From positions 1 to 64,000 of the forward strand of contig NZ_BLAE01000055.1 of assembly GCF_009687865.1 (NCBI RefSeq): 64,000 bases of DNA, given 5' to 3'. The first letter of the stretch is position 1. Each line of letters opens with the position of its first letter. The notes below the pieces were generated by a model, which made no database searches, was not told the origin of the DNA, and saw only the letters and a program-made list of their open reading frames with translations. The translations under genes and the position numbers were made by a program. The stretch is from Acrocarpospora macrocephala. GTDB lineage: Bacteria; Actinomycetota; Actinomycetes; Streptosporangiales; Streptosporangiaceae. Shown here piece after piece: positions 15,747-23,330 of this stretch.

Positions 15747-16727
15747 TCATCCGGCGGTGCGGAAGCGTTCGTACCGCTCCTCAATCAACTCCGGCTTTGG
15801 CCGGTCCATCTTCCGATGCGGCACCACCAGCCAGAGCCCATGCATCTCCTGCAAGCCGTGCTTGAGCATCGGTCCGTCGATCTCCTCCAGAATGTCGGAG
15901 CGCACCTCGATCATCAGATCCGGCCGGACTCCGAGGATGTTCTGGTCATAGGCAGCATGGTGGATCTTGCACAGGGCCATGCCGTTGGAAACCGCAGGGA
16001 CACCACGCTCCTCGCGATCGGGGATGATATGGGCGGCATCCAGCAGGGACAGGTGCTTGAGGAGGGTGGTGTCAACGCCGTCGAGTGGTTCGCCGGTGGC
16101 TGGCGGGGCGGCGAGCGTGACCAGGCTCTTGAGTAGATCGACCTGGATGAGCTCGCTTATCGAGAAGGAGCCGAGCCCCGATTTCATCGCGCAGTCGTAG
16201 TCGCGGGCATCCCGATACCAGATCTTTCCCTGCGGCAGGTGCTCTGTCGTGGCGGGACGGACGAATTCCTTGCTCTCACCGATGCCCTCCGCGATTTTGA
16301 TGGTGCGGGTGGTGTCGCTCGGTAGGTCCTCGTCGACCACATCCCACATGTCCTCGGGGATATCCGTGCGGTGATACGTCGTGATGAGATCGGAGGCCGT
16401 GGTCCCCATGTGATTGCTCTCGCCGTACTCGCCTAGCTGGACCACGCCTTCGGTCCGTTTCTCGTTGTAACCCCCGCCGTCCAGGACCATCACCTCGTCG
16501 CCCTGCTGAGAGATGTTCACGGATGGCTCGCTGGACTCGGTGCGCTCGACCTTCTGAACACGCACGGTCACTCCACGTTTTAGTTGCAGCGCCATCGCCT
16601 CATCGGGCCTGCCGGCGAACGGGGTCACCGGCGGGTTAGACGGTGTTGCGGTGGAAGGTGCGATCTCGCTCCCGCAAGCCGGCAGCAAGAGAACAGCCAG
16701 CATCCCGGCAGCGCTACCGCTCTTCAT
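15747..16727 (-). CDS. Lipoprotein N-terminus joined to an HNH endonuclease domain
   Basis: A 326-residue ORF. Residues 1-18 are a lipoprotein signal with lipobox LLPAC (Cys18). Residues 40-190 are an unrecognised polar region. Residues 222-326 are a common actinobacterial HNH domain: LLDAAHIIPD (H233), VSNGMALCKIHHAAYD (N248, H256-H257), ILGVRPDLMIEVR and a VVP-R tail. HNH proteins of this type are normally cytoplasmic, so an export signal in front is odd. Residues 42-70 are duplicated at 14344-14463, which points to recombination having built the chimera. Whether it is expressed or is an accident is open. Confidence 0.65.
   Translation of the reverse strand: MKSGSAAGMLAVLLLPACGSEIAPSTATPSNPPVTPFAGRPDEAMALQLKRGVTVRVQKVERTESSEPSVNISQQGDEVMVLDGGGYNEKRTEGVVQLGEYGESNHMGTTASDLITTYHRTDIPEDMWDVVDEDLPSDTTRTIKIAEGIGESKEFVRPATTEHLPQGKIWYRDARDYDCAMKSGLGSFSISELIQVDLLKSLVTLAAPPATGEPLDGVDTTLLKHLSLLDAAHIIPDREERGVPAVSNGMALCKIHHAAYDQNILGVRPDLMIEVRSDILEEIDGPMLKHGLQEMHGLWLVVPHRKMDRPKPELIEERYERFRTAG
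16521..16641 (-). repeat. Repeat copy B within the lipoprotein/HNH gene
   Basis: A direct repeat of 14344-14463 (same orientation, one-base length difference). The two copies bracket the Fic gene and the HNH part, about 2.2 kb. Confidence 0.8.
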
Positions 16728-16866
16728 ACCTGATCCCCCCGCTCAGCCATAGCCCGAGGGATCATGACAGACCCGTCAAAGCGCCGACAAGGTCAGCAGC
16801 GGGACGACGTCATAGAGGATGGCCTCGTTACGATCAAGCCGGGATCTCAGTTGGTAGGCCGGTTCT

Positions 16867-18270
16867 TCACCCGAAAATATCGGCAGCGGTGATCGAGATG
16901 ATGTCCGGCGCGGGGTCGACATGGGTCACGGTTTCGCGTGCGCACAGTGCGTAGACGAGTTCGTCGGCGATCGGCAGACCTGATTCGATCGCTTTGCGGC
17001 GCAACCCGGTCAACAGGCGCTGGCCGTTCGCGCCCGCGCCCCATTTGGCCTCGCCCACGAGCGTGACCGTACGGCTGCGACCGGTCAGCACGACGGCGTC
17101 AAGCTGACAGGGGTCTTCCGCACCGGAGACGCTCTGCCGCCAGAACTGGCCGACGTCGACCACCGGCGACAAGCGAGGGTCCTTCGGCGCGATCAGGGTC
17201 AGGTGGGCGCGGAAGGCCTCCTCCCAGCGGTCGCCCATGAAATCGTCGAACTGCTCCTGAACGACTTGGAGAACGTCATGGCCCAGGCCACGCACGATGG
17301 CAGGCCGGTGAGTTTCCACGATGGACAGCCAGAAGGCGAGAAAGTTGTCCGCGACCCGATAGTGAGCGCGTCGCGCGTCCGGCTTGGCGCGGACGGGCTG
17401 GACTCGTTCGATCAACCCGAGATCTCGCAGCGCCTGAAGCGCCCTAGTGGGTTCCGCGCCGATCGCGTCCTTGATCTCCGAGAATTTCGTACGACCCGCG
17501 GCGATTGCGCGCAGGACCTGTTCCGGGATCCGTTCGCGGCGCCCGCCAGCGAAATCCTCGGTGGCGAGCACCAGTTCGCCTTCGTTCAGCAGAATGCCCT
17601 GCTCCGTGCAAACCAGTCGTTCGAGGTTCTGCTGGAAAGTGGCCTGGTCGTCCCACAAGGCGAGGTAGTACGGCGTGCCACCACAGACCCCCCACGCCCT
17701 GGCACGGTCGGCGGCCCCTAGTCCCGGCAGCATGAGAGCGGACTCCCCGGGAGTGAACGGGCGCAGGTGAAGCCGGAGCGTCGCCCGTCCGAACAGCGGA
17801 GCACGTTCGGCCTGCAACGCCTCCATCACCCGGACCGCCGAGCCAGTGATCAGCAGCCGCAACTTGGTATCCCCCACCTGCTCCCAGAGCGCTCTCAAAG
17901 CGCTTTCCAGGTTGGGTTCGCTCTGCAGGAGTTCGCCAAACTCATCGATCACCAGCAGCAGCGGCTCATCTTTCGCGGCATGAGCAAGGACCTCGATCAC
18001 GTCGTCCCAGTCTGCGAATGGCCGGCGCGTCAGGTCGCGACGGCTGTCGCTGGCGAACGGATGCGCGAGTCTGGAGAGGAGCGCCAGTTCCTGTTGGACC
18101 GCCCGGTTGCGCGCGACGTGGAAAACAACCCGCTTGTCCCGGGCCCAATGGGAGATCAGAAAGGACTTTCCGACCCGCCTGCGCCCCCAGACGACACCGA
18201 ACTGGGGACCGGGCTGATTCCACCAGGCGTCGAGCGCGGCCAGCTCTCGCCGTCGGTTGATGAAGGACAT
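16867..18270 (-). CDS. ATPase of the archaeal-type/DUF234 family
   Basis: A 467-residue protein. It begins FINRRRELAALD, with Walker A GRRRVGKS at 29-36, Walker B LLLVIDEFGE near 107-116 and an LLITGSAV sensor-like strand. A winged helix near 270-320 (GRTKFSEIKDAIG) follows. The C-terminal DUF234 region has LDAVVL and LVGEAKWG, a PD-(D/E)XK-like core. Such STAND/MNS-related ATPases occur widely in archaea and bacteria and have been linked to mobile or defence loci, with unproven biochemistry. A perfect inverted repeat lies nine bases before the ATG, so transcription is likely controlled there. Confidence 0.85.
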   Translation of the reverse strand: MSFINRRRELAALDAWWNQPGPQFGVVWGRRRVGKSFLISHWARDKRVVFHVARNRAVQQELALLSRLAHPFASDSRRDLTRRPFADWDDVIEVLAHAAKDEPLLLVIDEFGELLQSEPNLESALRALWEQVGDTKLRLLITGSAVRVMEALQAERAPLFGRATLRLHLRPFTPGESALMLPGLGAADRARAWGVCGGTPYYLALWDDQATFQQNLERLVCTEQGILLNEGELVLATEDFAGGRRERIPEQVLRAIAAGRTKFSEIKDAIGAEPTRALQALRDLGLIERVQPVRAKPDARRAHYRVADNFLAFWLSIVETHRPAIVRGLGHDVLQVVQEQFDDFMGDRWEEAFRAHLTLIAPKDPRLSPVVDVGQFWRQSVSGAEDPCQLDAVVLTGRSRTVTLVGEAKWGAGANGQRLLTGLRRKAIESGLPIADELVYALCARETVTHVDPAPDIISITAADIFG

Positions 18271-18278
18271 GATCCAGA

Positions 18279-18319
18279 GTAACCTACGACTATCGTATGC
18301 TGCAATGGTCGTAGGTTAC
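18279..18319 (-). promoter_or_regulatory. Perfect 12-bp inverted repeat operator candidate
   Basis: GTAACCTACGAC (18279-18290) and GTCGTAGGTTAC (18308-18319) are exact complements separated by 17 bases. On the reverse strand the spacer includes TACGAT, a possible -10 for the ATPase gene. A dimeric repressor bound here would cover the promoter. Confidence 0.65.
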
Positions 18320-18393
18320 GCCGGGACGCAAGATCGCACGCGAGGGTATCTCTGCGCAGTCTATTTACGGCGCCCTCATACTTCTCGGGGCTT

Positions 18394-18939
18394 ATGAGTC
18401 GCTCGCGTCATATGTTCGAAGGCATGACCGACGACGAGCTGCGTGCGGAGCTGTTGAGGCGTATGAAGGTTGATCAGGATATTCGTCAGCCGGCTGCGGA
18501 GCCTCCGACTCAGGAGTACATGGCGCGGTGGATGGAGATCGACCGGGATAATACGGCGTGGCTTTGGGCGGTGGTGCGCGAGCGGGGTTGGCCGCTGTTG
18601 TCGCAGGTTGGGGAGGATGGAGGGCTGGCGGCTTGGCTACTGGCTCAGCACGCTGACGCCTCGCCTGAGATTCAGCGTGAATTTCATGCGGCGCTTTCGG
18701 AGGCCGTGGTCGGCGAGGAGGCGATGCCTGCCAATCTTGCCTATCTCGAGGATCGAGTTCGAGTGAATTCCGGTCGTCCTCAGTTGTATGGAACACAATT
18801 CATGGATGACGGCCGTGACTTCGGACCGCGGCCGATAGAAGACCCGGAGCATCTGGACGAGCGACGCGCCGCGGTTGGTCTGGAGCCGTTCGAGGATTAT
18901 GTGGCCCAGATGCAGCGACTCCAGGAGGGCTACGGCTGA
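18394..18939 (+). CDS. DUF6624 protein
   Basis: A 181-residue protein. Its C-terminal half has the family pattern LYGTQF (GRPQLYGTQFMDD), then PRPIEDPEHLDERRAAVGLEPF and DYV. The N-terminal half is helical with WLWAVVRERGWPLLSQVGEDG, also typical. Start may be ATG 18394 or the in-frame ATG at 18424; neither has a strong SD. No reaction is known for the family. It is divergent from the DUF234 ATPase. Confidence 0.8.
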   Translation: MSRSRHMFEGMTDDELRAELLRRMKVDQDIRQPAAEPPTQEYMARWMEIDRDNTAWLWAVVRERGWPLLSQVGEDGGLAAWLLAQHADASPEIQREFHAALSEAVVGEEAMPANLAYLEDRVRVNSGRPQLYGTQFMDDGRDFGPRPIEDPEHLDERRAAVGLEPFEDYVAQMQRLQEGYG

Positions 18940-18994
18940 CAGCGTCCTCGCCTTTGGAATGGTGGCTCTGTCCAGTGTTCTGCGGCGGTCTGGG

Positions 18995-19576
18995 CTAGTC
19001 GTGTACGGATTTTGCGCGGAGGTGGACGCGTTCGCCCTGGCGGCCGAAGAGGCTGAGGACCTCGACGGGGGTGGTGTCGGCGGTGCCGAACCAGTGGGGG
19101 ATGCGGGTGTCGAACTCGGCCGCTTCGCCTGGGGCGATAACGAGATCTTTATCGCCGAGCAGCAGGCGGAGTCGGCCGTTGAGGACGTAGATCCACTCGT
19201 AGCCTTCGTGGGTTTTCGGGTCGGGGGGTCGCTGGCGGGAGGCGGGGATGATCAGTTTGTACGCCTGTACGCCGCCGGCGCGGCGGGTCAGCGGGACCAT
19301 GGTCATGCCGTTGTAGGTGACGGGGCGTAGGTGGACCCGGGGGTCGCCGGTTGGTGGGGCGCCGATGAGTTCGTCGATCTGAACTCCGTACGCCTGGGAG
19401 AGCAGCAGGAGTAGTTCCAGGGTGGGGCGGCGCTGGCCGGATTCCAGTCGGGACAGGGTGGAGACCGAGATGCCCGTGGTCGCGGACAGGTCGGCCAGCG
19501 TGGTCTCGCGTTGGCGCCGCAGCGTGCGCAGCCGGGGTCCGACGGCGGTGAGCACGCTGTCCAGGTTGTCCTCCAC
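18995..19576 (-). CDS. XRE regulator with cupin domain
   Basis: A 193-residue regulator. Residues 10-65 are a Cro/C1 helix-turn-helix (LRTLRRQRETTLADLSATTG, then STLSRLESGQRRP). Residues 115-190 are a cupin barrel with EGYEWIYVLNGRLRL, a PGEAAEFDTRIPHWFG segment and PVEVLSLFG. This architecture (as in PuuR/SutR-like regulators) senses a small ligand and usually controls a neighbouring metabolic gene. The start at GTG 19576 fits the family length and lies 79 bases from the divergent reductase/methyltransferase gene, its probable target. Confidence 0.88.
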   Translation of the reverse strand: MEDNLDSVLTAVGPRLRTLRRQRETTLADLSATTGISVSTLSRLESGQRRPTLELLLLLSQAYGVQIDELIGAPPTGDPRVHLRPVTYNGMTMVPLTRRAGGVQAYKLIIPASRQRPPDPKTHEGYEWIYVLNGRLRLLLGDKDLVIAPGEAAEFDTRIPHWFGTADTTPVEVLSLFGRQGERVHLRAKSVHD

Positions 19577-19655
19577 ACGACCAGTTTGCCATAACAGCAA
19601 GAATGTTTGCGCGTCTCGGGTCTGCGATCGCATGGTGTGGGTGGAGGTGGTCGCG

Positions 19656-21344
19656 ATGACCCAGGCAGAGCAGTTGGCGCAGAGGTTCGATGTCGCGGTG
19701 ATCGGTGGCGGGGCCGCCGGTTTGAGCGCGGCGGTGGTGTTGGGGCGGGCGCGGCGCTCGGTGATCGTGATCGACACGGGATCGCCGCGTAATGCCCCCG
19801 CCTCAGGGGTGCACGGGTTCCTGTCCCTGGACGGCATCAGCCCGGCGGAGCTGATCGAGACCGGCCGTAAAGAGGTCGAACACTACGGTGGCCTTGTTGT
19901 CCATGGCGAGGCGCAGTCGGCGCGCCGTACCGCGGACGGGTTCGAGGTGGCCGTCGATGAGGGCCGGGTCGTCAGCGCCCGGCGGTTGCTGGTGACCACG
20001 GGGTTGGTGGATGAACTGCCCGACGTCAGCGGTGTACGGCAACGGTGGGGCCGGGATGTGGTGCACTGCCCGTACTGCCATGGGTGGGAGATCCGTGATC
20101 AGGCCGTCGGCGTCCTCGGCACCGGAGGCGCGGCTGTGCACCAGACGTTGCTGTTCCGGCAATGGACCTCGGACCTCGTGTTGTTCACCCACACCGCACC
20201 TCCCCTGACCGAAGAGCAAGCCGAGCAACTGACCGCTTCCGGAGTGCGGGTCGTCACCGGCATCGTGGACTCCGTCGAAGTCGCCGACGATCGGATCACT
20301 GGGGTGCGTCTATCCGACGGCACGGTCATAGCCCGGCAGGCGGTGGTCGTCGCGCCGCAGTTCGTGGCATCCTCGCAGGTGCTGGCCACCCTCGGGCTGC
20401 GCCCCACCCCCCACCCCTCCGGCCACGGCGCGTTCATCGCCGCCGATCCCACCGGCCTGACCGAAGTCCCGGGCGTGTGGGTCGCCGGCAACGTCACCAA
20501 TCTCATGGCACAGGTCGTCACCGCGGCCGCCGAGGGCGTCTCCGCCGCCGCTGCCATCAACGCGGATCTGATCACCGAGGACACCCGACGCGCCGTAACG
20601 GCCTACCGGAGAACGCACCTGCACACGGGCAACCACGCGACCACGAGCGAGAGGGCAGACCACATGTCCACGGACAGCGGCGAGATCGCGGGCGGCGACG
20701 CAACACATGCTGATCATCCGGACGTCACCGTCATGTTCACCCAGGAGTTCTGGGACGAGCGCTACAGCACGTCCGACCGAATCTGGAGTGGCAACGCCAA
20801 CCCCCACCTCGTCGCCACTGCCACCGACCTTGTCCCGGCTACCGCGCTGGACGTCGGCAGCGGCGAAGGCGCCGACGCGATCTGGCTGGCCTCCCAAGGC
20901 TGGCGCGTCACCGGGGTCGACGTGTCCCGCGTGGCGCTGGATCGCGCCGACAAGCAGGCCGCCGAGGCCGGTGCCGAAATCGGCGGCCGGATCACCTGGC
21001 AGCAGGCCGATGTCCTGTCATGGGATCCCGCGCCGCTGCAGTTCGACCTGGTGTCGGCGCAGTTCATGCACCTACCCCGCCCGGAGCTCGAGGCACTGCA
21101 CCGACGGCTGGCCGCGGCCGTACGCCCAGGCGGAACGCTCCTCATCGTCGGTCACGATCGGGAAACCTCGATCGGCCGCCACCACTTTCCCGACCTCCTG
21201 TTCACAGCGGACCAGATCGCGGCCACCCTGGACCCGGACGACTGGCATATCGTCGCCGCGACGCCCGAACGTCAGACCGTCGACCCCGACGGACAATCGA
21301 TCACCGTCCGCGACGCCGTCCTGCGTGCCGTCCGCCGTCACTGA
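19656..21344 (+). CDS. Thioredoxin-reductase-like flavoprotein fused to a SAM methyltransferase
   Basis: A 562-residue fusion. Residues 12-320 are a TrxR-like FAD/NAD(P) oxidoreductase: GGGAAG (17-22), a redox CPYC (138-141, in CPYCHGWE), GTGGAAVHQ for the second nucleotide and a closing GVWVAGNVT. Residues 340-562 are a class I methyltransferase, with FWDERYSTSDRIWSGNANPH and SAM motif ALDVGSGEGA near 397. The start ATG 19656 follows GGAGGT by seven bases. An internal ATG at 20664 could give the methyltransferase alone but lacks an SD. The coupling suggests a reductive then methylating step on one substrate, perhaps a disulfide, sulfur or metalloid compound (inference). Confidence 0.9.
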   Translation: MTQAEQLAQRFDVAVIGGGAAGLSAAVVLGRARRSVIVIDTGSPRNAPASGVHGFLSLDGISPAELIETGRKEVEHYGGLVVHGEAQSARRTADGFEVAVDEGRVVSARRLLVTTGLVDELPDVSGVRQRWGRDVVHCPYCHGWEIRDQAVGVLGTGGAAVHQTLLFRQWTSDLVLFTHTAPPLTEEQAEQLTASGVRVVTGIVDSVEVADDRITGVRLSDGTVIARQAVVVAPQFVASSQVLATLGLRPTPHPSGHGAFIAADPTGLTEVPGVWVAGNVTNLMAQVVTAAAEGVSAAAAINADLITEDTRRAVTAYRRTHLHTGNHATTSERADHMSTDSGEIAGGDATHADHPDVTVMFTQEFWDERYSTSDRIWSGNANPHLVATATDLVPATALDVGSGEGADAIWLASQGWRVTGVDVSRVALDRADKQAAEAGAEIGGRITWQQADVLSWDPAPLQFDLVSAQFMHLPRPELEALHRRLAAAVRPGGTLLIVGHDRETSIGRHHFPDLLFTADQIAATLDPDDWHIVAATPERQTVDPDGQSITVRDAVLRAVRRH

Positions 21345-21429
21345 CGTGCTTGCCGATTTACGAGGCGAGAGTTGGCACGCGATTTAAGCAAGAAGGGGAA
21401 GGAAGGTCGTATACGAAGGTGGTGGGGTC

Positions 21430-21891
21430 ATGTCACCCACAGGAGTACACAGTCTTGAGCGCACCATCCAGACCACCAACCGCTGGCTGGCGAACCTCGC
21501 CGAGGCGATCGGCACCGACAACCGGGAGTTCGCCTACCACGTGCTGAGGATGTGGCTGCACTCGGTCAGGGACGGCCTGACCGTGGACAGCGCGGCGCAT
21601 CTGGCCTCCCAGCTGCCCGATCTGGTGCGCGGCATCTACTACAACGGCTGGAGCCCGAGCTCCGTACCGATCCGTCGCGACCGGCAGGAGTTCATCGACC
21701 ATTTCTGCCGCTCCGGTCGCATCGCCCGTACGGACGTACCCAAGCTTGGACCGATCGTGACCACCTTCCTCTGCGATGAGATGTCGGAGTCACCTGTCCA
21801 ACACGCGCTCGGCCAGTTGCCCCAAGAGGTTCGCGCCCTGCTACAACCCGCCGAGGTACCCAAGACCGATCATCCAATACCGGGCCGATAA
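21430..21891 (+). CDS. DUF2267 protein
   Basis: A 153-residue DUF2267 protein. It contains TNRWLANLAEAIG near the N-terminus, YHVLRMWLHSVRDGLTVDSA, HLASQLPDLVRGIYYNGW and a C-terminal VRALLQP, all in family order. DUF2267 proteins are small helical cytoplasmic proteins common in actinomycetes, often stress-associated, with unknown biochemistry. Start ATG 21430 is preceded by AAGGTGGTGGGG. Confidence 0.88.
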   Translation: MSPTGVHSLERTIQTTNRWLANLAEAIGTDNREFAYHVLRMWLHSVRDGLTVDSAAHLASQLPDLVRGIYYNGWSPSSVPIRRDRQEFIDHFCRSGRIARTDVPKLGPIVTTFLCDEMSESPVQHALGQLPQEVRALLQPAEVPKTDHPIPGR

Positions 21892-22103
21892 CTGGGCACG
21901 ATAATCCGATGGTGCGGTGCGTCAGGAACCAGCGGCGGGAGAACTGGTGCCACCGTCGCCATGTCTTTCCCGTGGACGAAAGTGAGATGTATTTCCTCGC
22001 AACCCCAGAAGATTTCGAGGATGTCATGAATTCGGCGTGAGTCCATTGCTCCGCCCCTTTCACGCGTGTCGACTGTACGGCGGTGGGCTGGAAGGATGGC
22101 GGG

Positions 22104-22661
22104 GTGTCCCCTGAGGATCCCGTGCTGAGGGCGGTGCGGGCAGCATGTTTCGCGGTGGTGTGTGTGGGCGTCACCGCAGGTGGCCATGCCTTCGCCGGGG
22201 GTGGGGCGGTTGGTCCGGGTGTAGCCGGTGTTGGGGGGATCGGCGCGCTGGGGGTCGCGTATCTCGTTGGTGGGCGGGAGTTGGGGGTTCGAGCGGTCCT
22301 GGGGGCGACCCTCGGGGCGCAGGCGTTGTTACATCTGTTGTTCAGTTGGGCGGCGCCGGTCATCCCGCCAGTGGGTGAGCATCTTCATCTGAATGTGGGG
22401 ATGGGGGTGGTTCATCTGGTGGTGGGGCTGCTGACTGGGTGGTGGCTGTATCGGGGGGAAAGTGCGCTGTGGCTGATGCTGCGGCTGTGGGGGGCGCCGT
22501 CGGTTCCGGTGCTGCGGTGGATGTTGGGGGTTGTGCCGGTCCGGGTGGCTACGCCGTTGTGGACGGTTGTGGCGTTTGAGGAACCGGCGGTGGGGCGGAC
22601 GCGGGATGTCGCGGGGGGTATCGCCAGGCGCGGGCCTCCGGAGGCGGCGTGCGCCGGCTGA
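22104..22661 (+). CDS. Integral membrane protein, paralogue A of the copper cluster
   Basis: A 186-residue protein with about four membrane helices, beginning VLRAVRAACFAVVCVGV and ending WWLYRGESALWLMLRL. It parallels the product of 26789-27346 throughout: both start with RA-RA--FAVVCV, have an HAFAGG/HVLAGG turn, a Leu/His-rich middle, and an LLTGWWLYRGESAL/LSAWWLERGENAL end. I favour GTG 22104, which has GGAAGG seven bases upstream, over the in-frame GTG at 22083. It lies just before copC, so a link to copper handling is inferred. No formal family is known to me. Confidence 0.75.
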   Translation: MSPEDPVLRAVRAACFAVVCVGVTAGGHAFAGGGAVGPGVAGVGGIGALGVAYLVGGRELGVRAVLGATLGAQALLHLLFSWAAPVIPPVGEHLHLNVGMGVVHLVVGLLTGWWLYRGESALWLMLRLWGAPSVPVLRWMLGVVPVRVATPLWTVVAFEEPAVGRTRDVAGGIARRGPPEAACAG

Positions 22662-22736
22662 TGTGGTCGGCGCGGACGTTGTAGGTCATCCCCGTCGTGC
22701 CCGGCTGGAGTCCGGGCGTTACCTCTGGAGTTCACG

Positions 22737-23330
22737 TTGGCTTCCCTGCCGCGATTCGTCCGCAATTCCCTGGCGGCCGCGCTCGCCTGCGGACTGTTCC
22801 TTGCGATACCGGCCGCGCCGGCCGCTGCCCATGACCGTCTGAAGAGTAGTAATCCCGCCAAGAACGCCAAAGTCGACGGTGTGGAGACGATCACGCTGGA
22901 CTTCACCTCGAAGGTGCGGTTCCCGGCGGTCGTGCTCATGCTGGGGGAGGAGAAGATCGACCTCGGGAAGCCGAAACTGGACGGGACCAAGGTGCGTACC
23001 GAGGTGCCGGAGCCGTTGGCCTCGGGGAAGTACACGATCGCGTGGCGGGTCGTGTCCGCGGACGGGCATCCCATCGAAGGGGAGATCCCGTTCACGGTGA
23101 AGGCCGCCCCCAGCCCTTCGCCTGAGTCCACACCCACGTCGAGCCCCACGGAGACCGCGATGGCACCGGTTACGCCGACGCCGGTGACCACCTTCTCGGA
23201 GGCGAGCGGCCAGGAGGAAGCCGCGGACGGCGGGGGCGTGCCCGGATGGCTCTGGATCGGGGGCGGGATCCTGGTCGTCGTTGGGGTCGTCGTCTGGTTC
23301 AGCACCGGACGCAAGACGAACGAGACCTGA
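22737..23330 (+). CDS. copC: Copper-binding protein CopC
   Basis: A 197-residue secreted, membrane-anchored CopC-type protein. A signal peptide ends at AAPAAA, leaving His32 as the first mature residue, the classic N-terminal Cu(II) ligand (HDRLKSSNP). A later SADGHPIEGE supplies the conserved Asp/His ligands. The immunoglobulin-like fold is followed by a Pro/Ser/Thr-rich linker and a C-terminal helix (WLWIGGGILVVVGVVVWF). The start is TTG with CTGGAG six bases upstream; no ATG fits the signal sequence. It is convergent with the CopD/CtaG gene, their stops adjoining. Proposed role: periplasmic or surface copper binding. Confidence 0.92.
   Translation: MASLPRFVRNSLAAALACGLFLAIPAAPAAAHDRLKSSNPAKNAKVDGVETITLDFTSKVRFPAVVLMLGEEKIDLGKPKLDGTKVRTEVPEPLASGKYTIAWRVVSADGHPIEGEIPFTVKAAPSPSPESTPTSSPTETAMAPVTPTPVTTFSEASGQEEAADGGGVPGWLWIGGGILVVVGVVVWFSTGRKTNET

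Noticed and set aside
21870-22082. Possible small reverse gene (58 residues from an ATG with GGGGCGGAG upstream)
   Set aside because: No recognisable family, composition unlike host coding sequence, and it overlaps the DUF2267 end; left as non-coding.
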